From Rhodopirellula islandica (lineage in GTDB: Bacteria; Planctomycetota; Planctomycetia; Pirellulales; Pirellulaceae), in the NCBI RefSeq assembly GCF_001027925.1, contig NZ_LECT01000006.1, positions 1 to 64,000 of the forward strand: 64,000 bases of DNA, given 5' to 3'. Below are positions 19,000 through 27,805 of this stretch, piece by piece (within the stretch, counting starts at the first letter, position 1; every line of letters starts with the position of its first letter). The translations under genes were made by a program, and so were the position numbers. Under the pieces are notes generated by a model. It was not told the origin of the DNA. It ran no database searches and saw nothing but the letters and a program-made list of their open reading frames with translations.

Positions 19000-19084
19000 G
19001 CGGATGTGGCGGAATTGGCAGACGCGCTAGACTCAGGATCTAGTGCCCGATAAGGGCGTGGAGGTTCGAATCCTCTCATCCGTA
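19000..19084 (+). tRNA. tRNA-Leu (anticodon CAG)
   Basis: An 85-nt class II tRNA. The acceptor GCGGATG pairs with CATCCGT (one G-U pair at position 1) and the discriminator is A. The anticodon stem CTAGA/TCTAG encloses the loop CTCAGGA, with CAG at 19034-19036. A long variable arm (TGCCCGATAAGGGCGT) and the T-arm GGAGG-TTCGAAT-CCTCT follow. It decodes CUG leucine codons. CCA is not encoded. A terminator follows 24 bp downstream. Confidence 0.96.
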
Positions 19085-19107
19085 CTTGATTGAAATTCAA
19101 CGAATTA

Positions 19108-19160
19108 GCCTCCTTTTGGGCCGCTGTGATTGAAACGGCGCCCGGCAAGGAGGCTTTTTT
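19108..19160 (+). terminator. Rho-independent terminator after tRNA-Leu
   Basis: GCCTCCTT (19108-19115) pairs with AAGGAGGC (19147-19154), followed by TTTTTT. The inner sequence has more GC pairing (GGGCCG with CGGC). It separates the tRNA from the secretin gene. Confidence 0.88.
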
Positions 19161-19326
19161 CGTGCCGTTTTTGTGTTCTGGGCTTTTGTAACAACCGACG
19201 CTGCCTCTCAATTTGATTGCAGTGGCTGGTCCGGTTGTGACGATGCAGTGGGTTGTGCGGAGGGGCTTTCTGCACCGGTGAGCGAGAAAACTCGGTCGCC
19301 GATTCATTCGAACACAAGGTGGCACC

Positions 19327-22300
19327 GTGACCGGCAAGCTCATTCGATTCAATCAACGGAAGCGTTCCGCAAAATTGGCGTCCGCGAAACGTGTTGCCCT
19401 TGCGTTGGCAATCGCGACGTCCACGGCGATGGGAGTTTCTGCCCAGCGTCCCAATCAGCCTCAGCTGAAGCACCTCAACGTGCCCGGTTCCGTGGCGGAT
19501 TCCGTGGCGACTCGCTTGAGTCTCCAGTACCTCGACCAACCGGGCGTGACCATCACGCCCGATGACCGTCCCGGCGGTGGGTTGCTGGTGCTGGCTCCAC
19601 CTGATTTGCAAAACAAAATTGCGGCTGACGCGGCGACGTTGTCCAACAGCTTGGCTCAAGTCGCTGGACCTCAGTCCGCGACGCCCATCACGGTGCACTT
19701 GGTCAACATCACGTGGCGGGAAGTGGAAGACGCCCTGCGGATCATCGCTGGCGAAGACGTGCCTGTGACGACCAGCCGCAACGGGGAGCGAGCGTCGTTC
19801 ACGTTGACGATGGAAAAACGTGGCGGCACGACGACGCGAGTCGAAGTCGATCGACGATCCAACGCGGTGACGTTGACGACCAGCCCGCTGATGCACAACA
19901 CGTGGCGGAAAACGATCCAAGCGATCGACCAAGCCCCTCGGTTTGCAGGCGAAGAAACTCGCGTGTACATGCTGCAACACGCCAAGATTTCGTCGGTGCA
20001 GCGTGCCATTCGTTTGCTGCGAGACCTGGACCCCAAGAGCGGTTCTGGCACCTCGGCACGCCCTGCTTCCAACCGGACTCAGGCCAACTTCCGCACCGCA
20101 GCATTTCAGAATGAGGGCGGCACTGCGGCGCCGGACGGAGCCGCTGATGTGGCGGCAGCCGATTCCGACTCGGAGGGCGACGATGCTGCCGGTCCGATCG
20201 GCGATCCCGAGATTCAGTTCGTTCCTGAGTCGGGTTTGATCATTGTCAAAGGCAACAAACGCGATATCCAACGCGTCATGGATATCGTCAAAGACATCGA
20301 AGAAAAGAGCAAGCTGACTCAGCCTGAGATCCAAGTTCGTCAACTTCAGCATGCCGATTCCAACGCGGTGTCGGCTCTGCTCACGCAGCTCTATGAAGAC
20401 GTGTTGTCGGCTCGCCAAGGTGACGTCAGCATCACCGCACTGGATTCGCCCAACGCATTGTTGTTGATCGGTCGCAAAGAAGCGATCGAAGCGGTCAACG
20501 ACTTGATCGAAAAGATCGATCAGCCGATTCCAGACTCGGATCGCTTGCGTGTCTTCCGCTTGCAGCACGCATCGGCAACGGACGCGGAAGCCACCATCCA
20601 AGGGTTCTTCACCAATCAACCCGGTGGCGATGAAGAAAATCGTCCTGGATTGGGAGTTCGCGTTCGGGTCACGGCCGACTATCGAACGAACTCGTTGATC
20701 GTCAGTGCGTCGCCGCGCGACCTCGCGGAAGTGACTCGATTGGTCGAGGAAATCGACGTCCAGAAAATTGCGTCGACGGCTGAAATCAAAGTCTTTCCGC
20801 TCACCAATGCACGAGCCGAAGACATGGTCGAAGTCTTGCAGGATGCGATTTCGGGCGAGCCTGAAAACATCGCCGGTGACACGACTGCCGCTGCATCGTC
20901 CTTGTCGATCGTTTCACTGAGTTCACCCGGCAACAAGATCCTTGATTCAGGGGTTTTGAACGGTGCCGTGATCACCGCGGACAGCAACGTCAACGCTGTT
21001 GTCGTTCGTGCTCCCGCTGGTGGCATGCCATTGATCGCTGAACTGATTCGTCAGCTCGATCAAACGCCCGGCATTGATTCGCTGGTCAAAGTGTTCACGA
21101 TCGAAAATGGTGACGCGACGCAGTTGACCACCGCACTGCAGAACTTGTTCGGCGACGATGCTGCGACCAATGGGACCAGCGTTGGTGCAGGCAACCTTGG
21201 CAACCTGCAGACGTTGACAGCTTCCGAGAGTGCGTTGACTCCGCTGGTCTTCTCAACCGACATCCGCACCAACAGCATCATTGCCAGCGGTTCGGCCGAA
21301 GACTTGGAAGTGGTCGAAAGCATCTTGTTGCGACTCGACAGCGAAGGTTTTGCCGAACGCATCACCGAAGTGATTTGGCTCAAGCACCAAATCGCGGAGA
21401 ATGTCGCGGCAGCCATCACGAACTATGTTTCGCAGCGTCAGCAATCTCGCAACGTGATCACGCAGTTCCAGCAAGGCCTGGGACCCTTGGACCTGCCAGA
21501 TCGCGACATCGTCGCGGTTGCCGAAGCTCAAACGAACAGCGTGTTGCTCAGCGTCTCGCCACGGATCTATGAAGAGGTCCGTCAGCTGATCGATCGCTTG
21601 GACCGTCGTCCACCGATGGTTTTGATCAAAACCTTGATCGCCGAAGTGGAACTGGACGACGGCTTTGAAATCGGCGGTGAGTTCGGGCTGCAAGATTCGT
21701 TGCTGTTCGATCGTGGCAAGGCCACCGGTGCGATTGCCAACCCAGCCTCGGATCCAGGGTTCAACTTTGGTGGCACGAGTCTTCCCAACAGCAACTCGTT
21801 CGGACAAGAAAGCCTCGCGTCGCAAGGCTTGACCAGCTTCGGATCCAACGCCAGTCAGTTGACACAGCTCAGCGGTCTTAACTCCGGTGGCTTTGTCTTC
21901 TCTGCGGCCAGCGAGTCCGTCAACCTGTTTTTGCGAACCCTGCGAGTTGCCAATCGACTGCAGATTCTCAGCCGGCCTGAGATCATGACGGCCGACAACA
22001 CGGAAGGCTATGTCCAAGTCGGTCAAAGCTTCCCTCGTCCCACTGAATTGTCCTTCACCGGAGGAACGGGCGGGACGGCGTCTCAACCGATCATCGGGAT
22101 TGAAGACGAGGAAATCGGGATCATCTTGCGAGTCACTCCGCGGGTTGGTGCGGATGGCCTGATCATGATGGCCATTGATGCCAGTCGCAGTGACATCAAC
22201 CCGAATGAAGGGCAGATCATTGGTTCGTTCCAAGACGATGTCCCCATTTTCGTGCCGGCGATCGATCGAACACAAGCCCAAGCCACCGTCACTGCGTTTG

Positions 22301-23142
22301 ATGGACAGACGGTTGTCTTCGGCGGATTGATTCAGAAGTTCCGTCAGAACCGGACTCGTCGAGTCCCATACCTGGCCGACATCCCGCTAGTGGGAACGTT
22401 CTTCAAGTACGACTCCGAGATCGAAACTCGGAGCGAACTCTTGGTGGTCATGACGCCTATCTTGGTGACCGGCCACGAAGACCTTGAATACGTCAAACAG
22501 GTCGAGTCCAGCCGCATGAGTTGGTGCTTGGCCGACGTGGTGGAGATGCACGGTGACGTCGGTTTGTCGGGTGGCTATGGATTGTGGGGACCCGCCGTGG
22601 GCCCAACGATCTACCCCGATTTGCATCCCACCGTGGATGTCTTTCCTGCAGCCGATATGCCCGGTGGCAATCGAGCGATGAAGGCGGGCGTGATCCCACC
22701 AGGAAGCGTCATCAATTCGGTCGACGGAAACGTGGTCCCCGGTTCGGCAGGGCAATTGCCACCCGATGTGACTTTGAATCCAGGTGAATCAATCATTCGC
22801 AATGACTGGATCGAAGCTCCTCAGGGATCCGTGCCAACGCCTCAGCAAGGGTTGCCGGTCGATCAATTGCCCGCACCAGTGATGTCCGCACCGGGTGAGT
22901 TTCTGCCAGCCCCTGTTTCAGGTGGCGTTCCCGCAACGGGAGCAGGTTTCACCGGAGCAACGCCGACCAAGCAAGCCAGTAACGGCGCGACATCGCAAGT
23001 GCCGGTCAAGCAGGTCTCCGCTCGAATGCCTTCGCAGCCGTCTGCCAACCAGCCGACGAGCACACCTCCCGCTGACACGAAACCTGTGAGCGAAGAAGTG
23101 CCTGCCAAGAAACGTTGGTTCAACTTCAATCGATCGAAGTAG
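19327..23142 (+). CDS. Very long secretin (type II/III secretion or pilus-type outer-membrane channel)
   Basis: A GTG start with AAGGTGG 4 bp upstream gives 1271 residues. A signal peptide (ALAIATSTAMGVSA) is followed by about six secretin N-type modules, each beginning with a strand such as VYMLQHAKIS, VRQLQHADSN, VFRLQHASAT, VFPLTNARAE, VFTIENGDAT or VIWLKHQIAE. The C-terminal secretin domain (about residues 755-1055) ends with the hallmark VPYLADIPLVGTFF and SELLVVMTPIL. A proline-rich tail of about 200 residues with a basic end (KKRWFNFNRSK) follows. GspD has about 650 residues, so this is roughly twice as long. No gspE, F or G-type genes lie nearby. Confidence 0.93.
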   Translation: MTGKLIRFNQRKRSAKLASAKRVALALAIATSTAMGVSAQRPNQPQLKHLNVPGSVADSVATRLSLQYLDQPGVTITPDDRPGGGLLVLAPPDLQNKIAADAATLSNSLAQVAGPQSATPITVHLVNITWREVEDALRIIAGEDVPVTTSRNGERASFTLTMEKRGGTTTRVEVDRRSNAVTLTTSPLMHNTWRKTIQAIDQAPRFAGEETRVYMLQHAKISSVQRAIRLLRDLDPKSGSGTSARPASNRTQANFRTAAFQNEGGTAAPDGAADVAAADSDSEGDDAAGPIGDPEIQFVPESGLIIVKGNKRDIQRVMDIVKDIEEKSKLTQPEIQVRQLQHADSNAVSALLTQLYEDVLSARQGDVSITALDSPNALLLIGRKEAIEAVNDLIEKIDQPIPDSDRLRVFRLQHASATDAEATIQGFFTNQPGGDEENRPGLGVRVRVTADYRTNSLIVSASPRDLAEVTRLVEEIDVQKIASTAEIKVFPLTNARAEDMVEVLQDAISGEPENIAGDTTAAASSLSIVSLSSPGNKILDSGVLNGAVITADSNVNAVVVRAPAGGMPLIAELIRQLDQTPGIDSLVKVFTIENGDATQLTTALQNLFGDDAATNGTSVGAGNLGNLQTLTASESALTPLVFSTDIRTNSIIASGSAEDLEVVESILLRLDSEGFAERITEVIWLKHQIAENVAAAITNYVSQRQQSRNVITQFQQGLGPLDLPDRDIVAVAEAQTNSVLLSVSPRIYEEVRQLIDRLDRRPPMVLIKTLIAEVELDDGFEIGGEFGLQDSLLFDRGKATGAIANPASDPGFNFGGTSLPNSNSFGQESLASQGLTSFGSNASQLTQLSGLNSGGFVFSAASESVNLFLRTLRVANRLQILSRPEIMTADNTEGYVQVGQSFPRPTELSFTGGTGGTASQPIIGIEDEEIGIILRVTPRVGADGLIMMAIDASRSDINPNEGQIIGSFQDDVPIFVPAIDRTQAQATVTAFDGQTVVFGGLIQKFRQNRTRRVPYLADIPLVGTFFKYDSEIETRSELLVVMTPILVTGHEDLEYVKQVESSRMSWCLADVVEMHGDVGLSGGYGLWGPAVGPTIYPDLHPTVDVFPAADMPGGNRAMKAGVIPPGSVINSVDGNVVPGSAGQLPPDVTLNPGESIIRNDWIEAPQGSVPTPQQGLPVDQLPAPVMSAPGEFLPAPVSGGVPATGAGFTGATPTKQASNGATSQVPVKQVSARMPSQPSANQPTSTPPADTKPVSEEVPAKKRWFNFNRSK

Positions 23143-23150
23143 TGAGTCCA

Positions 23151-23208
23151 TTGCCAAGTCACGCCGGCGTGAATCGCGTCCTGCACTCACGCTGACGTGA
23201 CATGGCAA
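23151..23208 (+). repeat. Inverted repeat in the secretin-lipoprotein spacer
   Basis: TTGCCAAGTCACG (23151-23163) can pair with CGTGACATGGCAA (23196-23208) over 12 of 13 positions. The palindrome ACGCCGGCGT sits just inside. No T-run follows, so it may attenuate or stabilise the secretin transcript rather than end it. The rest of the 266-bp spacer shows no gene. Confidence 0.55.
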
Positions 23209-23408
23209 CGAAGAAGTGCATCCGTTTGGGAACGTCCCAGCGGATCGTCAAAGACGACGTTGTTGCAAATTCATTCAGAACAATCCCGCAATTGTTCCGG
23301 TGATCTTCACCAGCGTTGATGGAATTTGTGTCGTCGTGAATCTTCGTCCCAAGGTGCCAATCGCACGGGGGAGCATTCGCGGTCAACCCTCAAAGCAGAG
23401 ACCCAGAC

Positions 23409-24296
23409 ATGTCATTGAAATCTCGCGCCCGAATTGCATCCCGAGTGACACTCGGGGTTTGCTTGGTCAGTCTGACACTCAGCACCGGTTGTGCGTCGAT
23501 GACCCAGTCCGACTCCGCGGCTCCGAAGAAAACACTGTTGGAGCGGATGCCCTGGGCCAAAAAGGATCAGGCACCTGAACCGTATCCCAACCCCGCGAAG
23601 CTGGCGGCCGTTTGGTCGACGGAGTCACTCACTCAGGTCGGCCGTGTGCCCACGCGTGGTTTTGGCGGACGCATCTTCTTCTACGATGAAAAATCCAAGC
23701 CGGTGCCGGTGGAAGGCACGTTGGTGATCCATGGCTTCGATGAAAAATCAAAGGACCCAAAGGCGGCCGTGAAACGGTATGAGTTCACTCCCGAGCAATT
23801 GACCAGTCACTTCAGCCAGTCGGACGTTGGTGCCTCTTACAGCGTTTGGGTGCCGTGGGATGCGATCGGTGGCGAACAACGTCACATCTCGTTGGTGGCG
23901 TCGTTCAAGACTCAAGAAGGCAAGACCATTCAGGGGCAACCAACCAATGTCTTGTTGCCGGGGTCGAAAACCGACGCTGACATGGCACTCGCCAATCGGT
24001 ATTCGCCTGACTTCCGAGCGTGGCAGCACGCCTCGTCGGGCAAGACCTCGCCGAGCAGCGGTTTGACAACGACGACGATTTCTCGCCCCACGGTTCGGGA
24101 TCGCTCGAGCGAGTTGCCACCCTCGGTGGGAAGCTGGAACGTCGCGCGTTCGACTTCTTCCAATTCGATTGACATCGCGATGGTGAACCAAGGCAACGCA
24201 CCGGAGGACGCCAGTGGCGAACCGGCCGACGCAATCGCTTCGCCGGACAAGACGAGTTCGCCACAAGTCCTGCCGGCATCCACACGATTGAAGTGA
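23409..24296 (+). CDS. Lipoprotein downstream of the secretin, unknown function
   Basis: 295 residues with a clear lipoprotein signal (TLGVCLVSLTLSTGC, lipobox STGC near residue 28). The mature protein has a globular part with a beta-rich segment (GGRIFFYDEKSK, GTLVIHGFDE, YSVWVPWDAIGG) and a Ser/Thr-rich, probably disordered tail. I do not recognise a named family. It follows the secretin in the same orientation, so a pilotin-like or secretin-partner role is possible, but this is inference from position only. Confidence 0.75.
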   Translation: MSLKSRARIASRVTLGVCLVSLTLSTGCASMTQSDSAAPKKTLLERMPWAKKDQAPEPYPNPAKLAAVWSTESLTQVGRVPTRGFGGRIFFYDEKSKPVPVEGTLVIHGFDEKSKDPKAAVKRYEFTPEQLTSHFSQSDVGASYSVWVPWDAIGGEQRHISLVASFKTQEGKTIQGQPTNVLLPGSKTDADMALANRYSPDFRAWQHASSGKTSPSSGLTTTTISRPTVRDRSSELPPSVGSWNVARSTSSNSIDIAMVNQGNAPEDASGEPADAIASPDKTSSPQVLPASTRLK

Positions 24297-24607
24297 GTGA
24301 GACCTCGGGGGACGTGTGTAGGCCAGGTCTTACCTGGCTGGGTTTGGACGGGCTGCGTTGAGTTTTGAGGGGTGGTTCGACGCCTCGCTTTGTTCCAAAG
24401 CATTGGCGTGAGTGCCAGGTAGAACCTGGCCTACGTCACTGGCCGGTTGATTTGCCAGGGCAGTGACATGCCCGGCCGTGAACACGCCTCGCTTTGTTCC
24501 AAAGCATTGGCGTGGATGCCATGTGGGACATGGCCTACGAGCGGATCGAATGTCGGCCAGGTGAGGTTCGGCCTGCATTTTGGGGGAGGTCGGCACGGCA
24601 GATCTAC
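24297..24607. repeat. Spacer with 104-bp-spaced repeat units and small hairpins
   Basis: A 30-bp sequence occurs identically at 24381-24410 and 24485-24514 (core TTTGTTCCAAAGCATTGG). Three hairpins with 7-bp stems and 3-nt loops lie at 24322-24338, 24414-24430 and 24518-24534. The third has changed its stem from CCAGGT/ACCTGG to CCATGT/ACATGG, a compensatory pair change. No coding frame is supported. Confidence 0.8.
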
Positions 24608-24637
24608 AAAAAAAGAGCCCGGTGGATACCGGGCTCT
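24608..24637 (-). terminator. Rho-independent terminator of the Gfo/Idh/MocA gene
   Basis: Read on the minus strand, AGAGCCCGGT and ACCGGGCTCT form a perfect 10-bp stem with a 4-nt loop, followed by a run of seven T. It lies 45 bp past the stop of the minus-strand oxidoreductase gene. Confidence 0.92.
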
Positions 24638-24682
24638 TGGCGTTTGTCATGGGGTTGTCGGCTCAATTAGCCGCAAGGCAGA

Positions 24683-26107
24683 TCAGCCCAAGTTCCAACC
24701 GTCGCGGTATTCGCGTTGGACGAACTGGTTGACGGCTTCCACATTGGGGCTCGTCAGATCCTTGGCGTTCCATTCAATGCGTTGGCCTTCGCCGGCACGC
24801 ATCGCCAAGTTGCCGACCAAGATCGTTTCGGTCAGGCGGCCAGCGTAACCGAAGTTTGACATGGTGCCGGGCTCGTACTCGCCTTTGATCGTGCTGACGA
24901 ATTCCCATTTGTGACGCTCGTCGCCACTGGCTTTGAAGGGGATGCGAGGCAACCAAGGTTCGGGCTTCTTGAAGTCGACGTACTTGTCTTCTGGAAGCAA
25001 GTAGTACTTGGCTCCGTAATCGTCGGGTGAGAACACGAGGCCTTTGCTGCCGACGATGACTGCACCGGATTGTTTCCGGCCGCCGTCGCGTTGAGCTTGA
25101 ACGCGTTTTTGGAACGACTCGGGCAATTGCGAGATGATGCTTTCAGGTGGCAGGTTGCCGCCGTCGTACCAGTAGAACTTGCATGGTGGCAACGTTTTTC
25201 CGTCGGCGCCTTCGCGTTCTGGAAATTCGAACATCAGCGAGCTGCTGCCGGGGTACTGTTCGCCTTCGACGATGCCAGGGTTCTTCACCGCGGTGACCGC
25301 GATGGGGTCCCACAGTTGAAGGGCTTTGACGGGCATGTTGGTGGTGTGACAGGCCATGTCACCGAGAGCACCGGTGCCGAAGTCGACCCAACCACGCCAG
25401 TTGAACGAGTGGTAAGCGCCTTTCACGAACGGACGCATCGGGGCTGGGCCGATCCAAGCGTCCCAGTTCAACGAATCTGGCACGGGGTCTTCGCCGGCAG
25501 GGCGTCCGCCACCTTGTGGCCACACGGGACGGTTGCTGAAGATGTGGATCTCGCTGACGTCGCCAATCGCGCCGCTTTGGATGACTTCCACTGCTTCGCG
25601 AAGACCGTCTTCGCTGGTGCCTTGGTTGCCCATCTGAGTGATGACGCCCGTCTTCTCAGCGGTTTCTCGCATCAGGCGAGCTTCGCGAATCGACCAAGTC
25701 ATGGGTTTTTGGCAATAGATGTGCTTGCCCATGTTCATGGCTTTGACACATGCCGCAGCGTGTGTGTGGTCCGGCGTGCTGCAGGTCACGATGTCGACCT
25801 TGTCGCCCATCTTGTCCAGCATTTCGCGGAAGTCATCGAACTGTTCCGCATCTTGGAACTCACGTCCCTTCTTGGCCAGGGTGTCGCGATCGACATCGCA
25901 CAGGGCGGCGATCTTCACACCTTGGTTGGCGATGTGGCTGGTGTCGCTGCCACCTTTGCCGCCGACGCCGATGCAGGCTGCTGACAACGAGTTCAATGCG
26001 GAGGATGACTCATCTTGTGCCACGCTGGTGCCAGCGAAGTAGCCGACTCCTGCGGTCAATGCGGCCGATTGGCCAATGAAACGACGGCGGTTGGTTTTCG
26101 AGGTCAT
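24683..26107 (-). CDS. Tat-exported Gfo/Idh/MocA family oxidoreductase
   Basis: The ATG at 26107 gives 474 residues beginning with a twin-arginine signal (TNRRRFIGQSAALTAG). The Rossmann domain starts at ACIGVGGKGGSDTSH, and the family motif is YCQKPMTWS, where the usual E of EKP is Q but the catalytic-site lysine is kept. This exported planctomycete subgroup uses a tightly bound NAD(P) for sugar or polyol redox chemistry. The substrate is not evident. It is a single gene with its own terminator. The frame to 26167 only adds an implausible leader. Confidence 0.9.
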   Translation of the reverse strand: MTSKTNRRRFIGQSAALTAGVGYFAGTSVAQDESSSALNSLSAACIGVGGKGGSDTSHIANQGVKIAALCDVDRDTLAKKGREFQDAEQFDDFREMLDKMGDKVDIVTCSTPDHTHAAACVKAMNMGKHIYCQKPMTWSIREARLMRETAEKTGVITQMGNQGTSEDGLREAVEVIQSGAIGDVSEIHIFSNRPVWPQGGGRPAGEDPVPDSLNWDAWIGPAPMRPFVKGAYHSFNWRGWVDFGTGALGDMACHTTNMPVKALQLWDPIAVTAVKNPGIVEGEQYPGSSSLMFEFPEREGADGKTLPPCKFYWYDGGNLPPESIISQLPESFQKRVQAQRDGGRKQSGAVIVGSKGLVFSPDDYGAKYYLLPEDKYVDFKKPEPWLPRIPFKASGDERHKWEFVSTIKGEYEPGTMSNFGYAGRLTETILVGNLAMRAGEGQRIEWNAKDLTSPNVEAVNQFVQREYRDGWNLG

Positions 26108-26392
26108 GGACAAACAATTCCGAAGGTAGGAAGGGTGGGCGGGCGGAAGTGTGAATCGCCACCGCATCAGGCTGCAGCGAGATTCTGTAACAAGATATCG
26201 TAGGTGATCGCAGAGTGGAGCGATGATCCTGCAATCGGATTGTACTTCACCTGAGTGCCTAGATTAACAACTCAATAGAGGCCGTTCAATCTTTCCGCAA
26301 GAACGATTGTGAGTCCGCTGGTTCTGGGAATCTCGGAACAGGACAGGGAACAGCACAAATTTGGCGCAGGGGGGAACGAAATGACCATCCAG
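26108..26392. other. Spacer between the oxidoreductase and histidine-phosphatase-like genes
   Basis: With the terminator next to it this makes a spacer of about 410 bp. It should contain the promoter of the oxidoreductase gene. I see no gene, RNA or repeat in it. Confidence 0.5.
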
Positions 26393-26421
26393 AAAAAGAG
26401 CCGCTCCCGAGAAGAAGCGGC
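26393..26421 (-). terminator. Probable terminator of the rpe operon
   Basis: On the minus strand GCCGCT and AGCGGC (26416-26421 and 26400-26405) form a GC-rich 6-bp stem with a 10-nt loop, followed by TCTTTTT. It lies about 100 bp past the stop of the histidine-phosphatase-like gene. The stem is short, so confidence is moderate. Confidence 0.6.
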
Positions 26422-26519
26422 CTGAGGCATTTGTTTTAGGGGGAATTCGCCCGTTTGGGCAGGCGATCACCGGAGGCCGTGTGCCGCAGCAAATCGTCGC
26501 CGTTGAGGCGGTTTCTCAA

Positions 26520-27101
26520 TCAGGACGTTTCGATCAGCTGCCAATTGCCGGCATCGGTCTCGACCTTCCAAATTTCCGGGAGTGCTTCGTCTTTCAGTTG
26601 GCTGGCGACCAACGATGCCAACGGATCGGGGATCACAAAGGCGACGACTTGATTCCGGTTGCGTTTGAGGATTCGTCGGACGGCTTTGCCAACACGGTGT
26701 GCGGCTTCGTGCATCGACTCACCGCCGGGAGGGCAAGTCGACTCTGGTGTGTCGCACAATTCCCGATACAGTCGAGGCTGGTTGCGCCGGATTTCCTCGA
26801 TCAGTTTGCCGTGCCACAGGCCGTGGTCCACGTTGCGAAACTCATCGATGACCTTGGGACGCAGATCGCGGCCTTCGGAAAGACAGGTTGCTGTTTCCAC
26901 TGCGGATTGGCAGGGGGCACAGTAGATCGCATTCAAGCGAATGCCCGCCAATTCACTGGCGAGAGCTTCCGCCTGCAAACGACCGCGTTCGCACAACGGC
27001 ACGTCCAGGTTGCCCTTCATGCGACCTTGTTCATCAAAGGTCGTCGCGCCGGGACGAATCAAAACCAGCTTGGAAGCTGCTTTGGGCCAAAGTGAAATCA
27101 T
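26520..27101 (-). CDS. Histidine-phosphatase-fold protein lacking the catalytic residues
   Basis: A 193-residue protein whose whole length follows the phosphoglycerate-mutase/histidine-phosphatase pattern: LVLIRPGATTFDEQGR, NLDVPLCERGRLQAEALA, CPPGGES. The active site is lost. The nucleophile of RHG is proline (RPG, residues 16-18), the second-arginine position of the S-x-x-x-R-x-x-x-T-A motif reads serine (about 66), the proton donor of GxWEG is histidine (GLWHG, about 97), and the second histidine is replaced in FVIPDP (155-160). It is probably non-enzymatic, perhaps a sugar-phosphate sensor or regulator. Its ATG overlaps the stop of rpe (ATGA at 27098). Confidence 0.85.
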   Translation of the reverse strand: MISLWPKAASKLVLIRPGATTFDEQGRMKGNLDVPLCERGRLQAEALASELAGIRLNAIYCAPCQSAVETATCLSEGRDLRPKVIDEFRNVDHGLWHGKLIEEIRRNQPRLYRELCDTPESTCPPGGESMHEAAHRVGKAVRRILKRNRNQVVAFVIPDPLASLVASQLKDEALPEIWKVETDAGNWQLIETS

Positions 27102-27805
27102 GACTGTTCTCCTGATGGAGGAGGCGAACCATGCATGGCTTGGGTCAGTTCGTTGATCGCGGTTTCGTAATCATGCTGGCCGAAGATCGCGGAGCCAACG
27201 ACGAACAAATCGCAACCGGCCGCGCGAGCGGCGCCAATGGTCTCGGCTTTGATGCCGCCATCGATTTCCAGCAGCAAGTCCGGTTTACGTTCTTTCAGGC
27301 TACGCAACCGATCCAGTGACACCGGATTGAATTTTTGGCCGCCGAACCCAGCGTTGACGCTCATCACCAACACCATGTCGACGCAATCCAGGCAGGCGTC
27401 CAACTGGGTGAAATCGGTGTCGGGGTTGATGGCAACGCCCACACCCACACCCAGGTCGTGAATCTTTCCCGCCACGTCGACGCTGTCATTCACGGCCTCG
27501 ACATGGAAGGTCAGCATGTCCGCGCCAGCATCCACCATCGGCTTTGCATACGCCAAAGGATCGCTGATCATCAGATGGACATCCAACGGCATGTCCGTGT
27601 GACGACGCAGGCCTTCGACAATGGGCATGCCGTAGGACAGGTTGGGCACAAAGTGGCCATCCATGACATCCAAGTGCAACACACGCGTTCCCGCGGCGGT
27701 CAGCTTTTCAACCTCGGTGCGTAAATCACCAAAGTCACATTGCAAAAGGCTCGGCAAAATTGCCGGCCCAGCAGCACGGATGGAATCGAGCTTCGCTCGG
27801 CTCAT
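27098..27805 (-). CDS. rpe: Ribulose-phosphate 3-epimerase
   Basis: A 235-residue (beta/alpha)8 enzyme interconverting ribulose-5-phosphate and xylulose-5-phosphate in the pentose phosphate pathway. Family motifs are complete: ILPSLLQCDFG, HLDVMDGHFVPNLSYG, DVHLMI, MSVNAGFGGQKF and EIDGGIK, with the metal and catalytic Asp/His residues present. It is slightly longer than the usual 220 residues because of an N-terminal extension. It is the first gene of a two-gene operon with the inactive histidine-phosphatase-like protein. Confidence 0.95.
   Translation of the reverse strand: MSRAKLDSIRAAGPAILPSLLQCDFGDLRTEVEKLTAAGTRVLHLDVMDGHFVPNLSYGMPIVEGLRRHTDMPLDVHLMISDPLAYAKPMVDAGADMLTFHVEAVNDSVDVAGKIHDLGVGVGVAINPDTDFTQLDACLDCVDMVLVMSVNAGFGGQKFNPVSLDRLRSLKERKPDLLLEIDGGIKAETIGAARAAGCDLFVVGSAIFGQHDYETAINELTQAMHGSPPPSGEQS

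Noticed and set aside
19105-20619. 504-residue minus-strand frame opposite the secretin
   Set aside because: It overlaps the tRNA terminator and the secretin coding region and has no domain or start signal.
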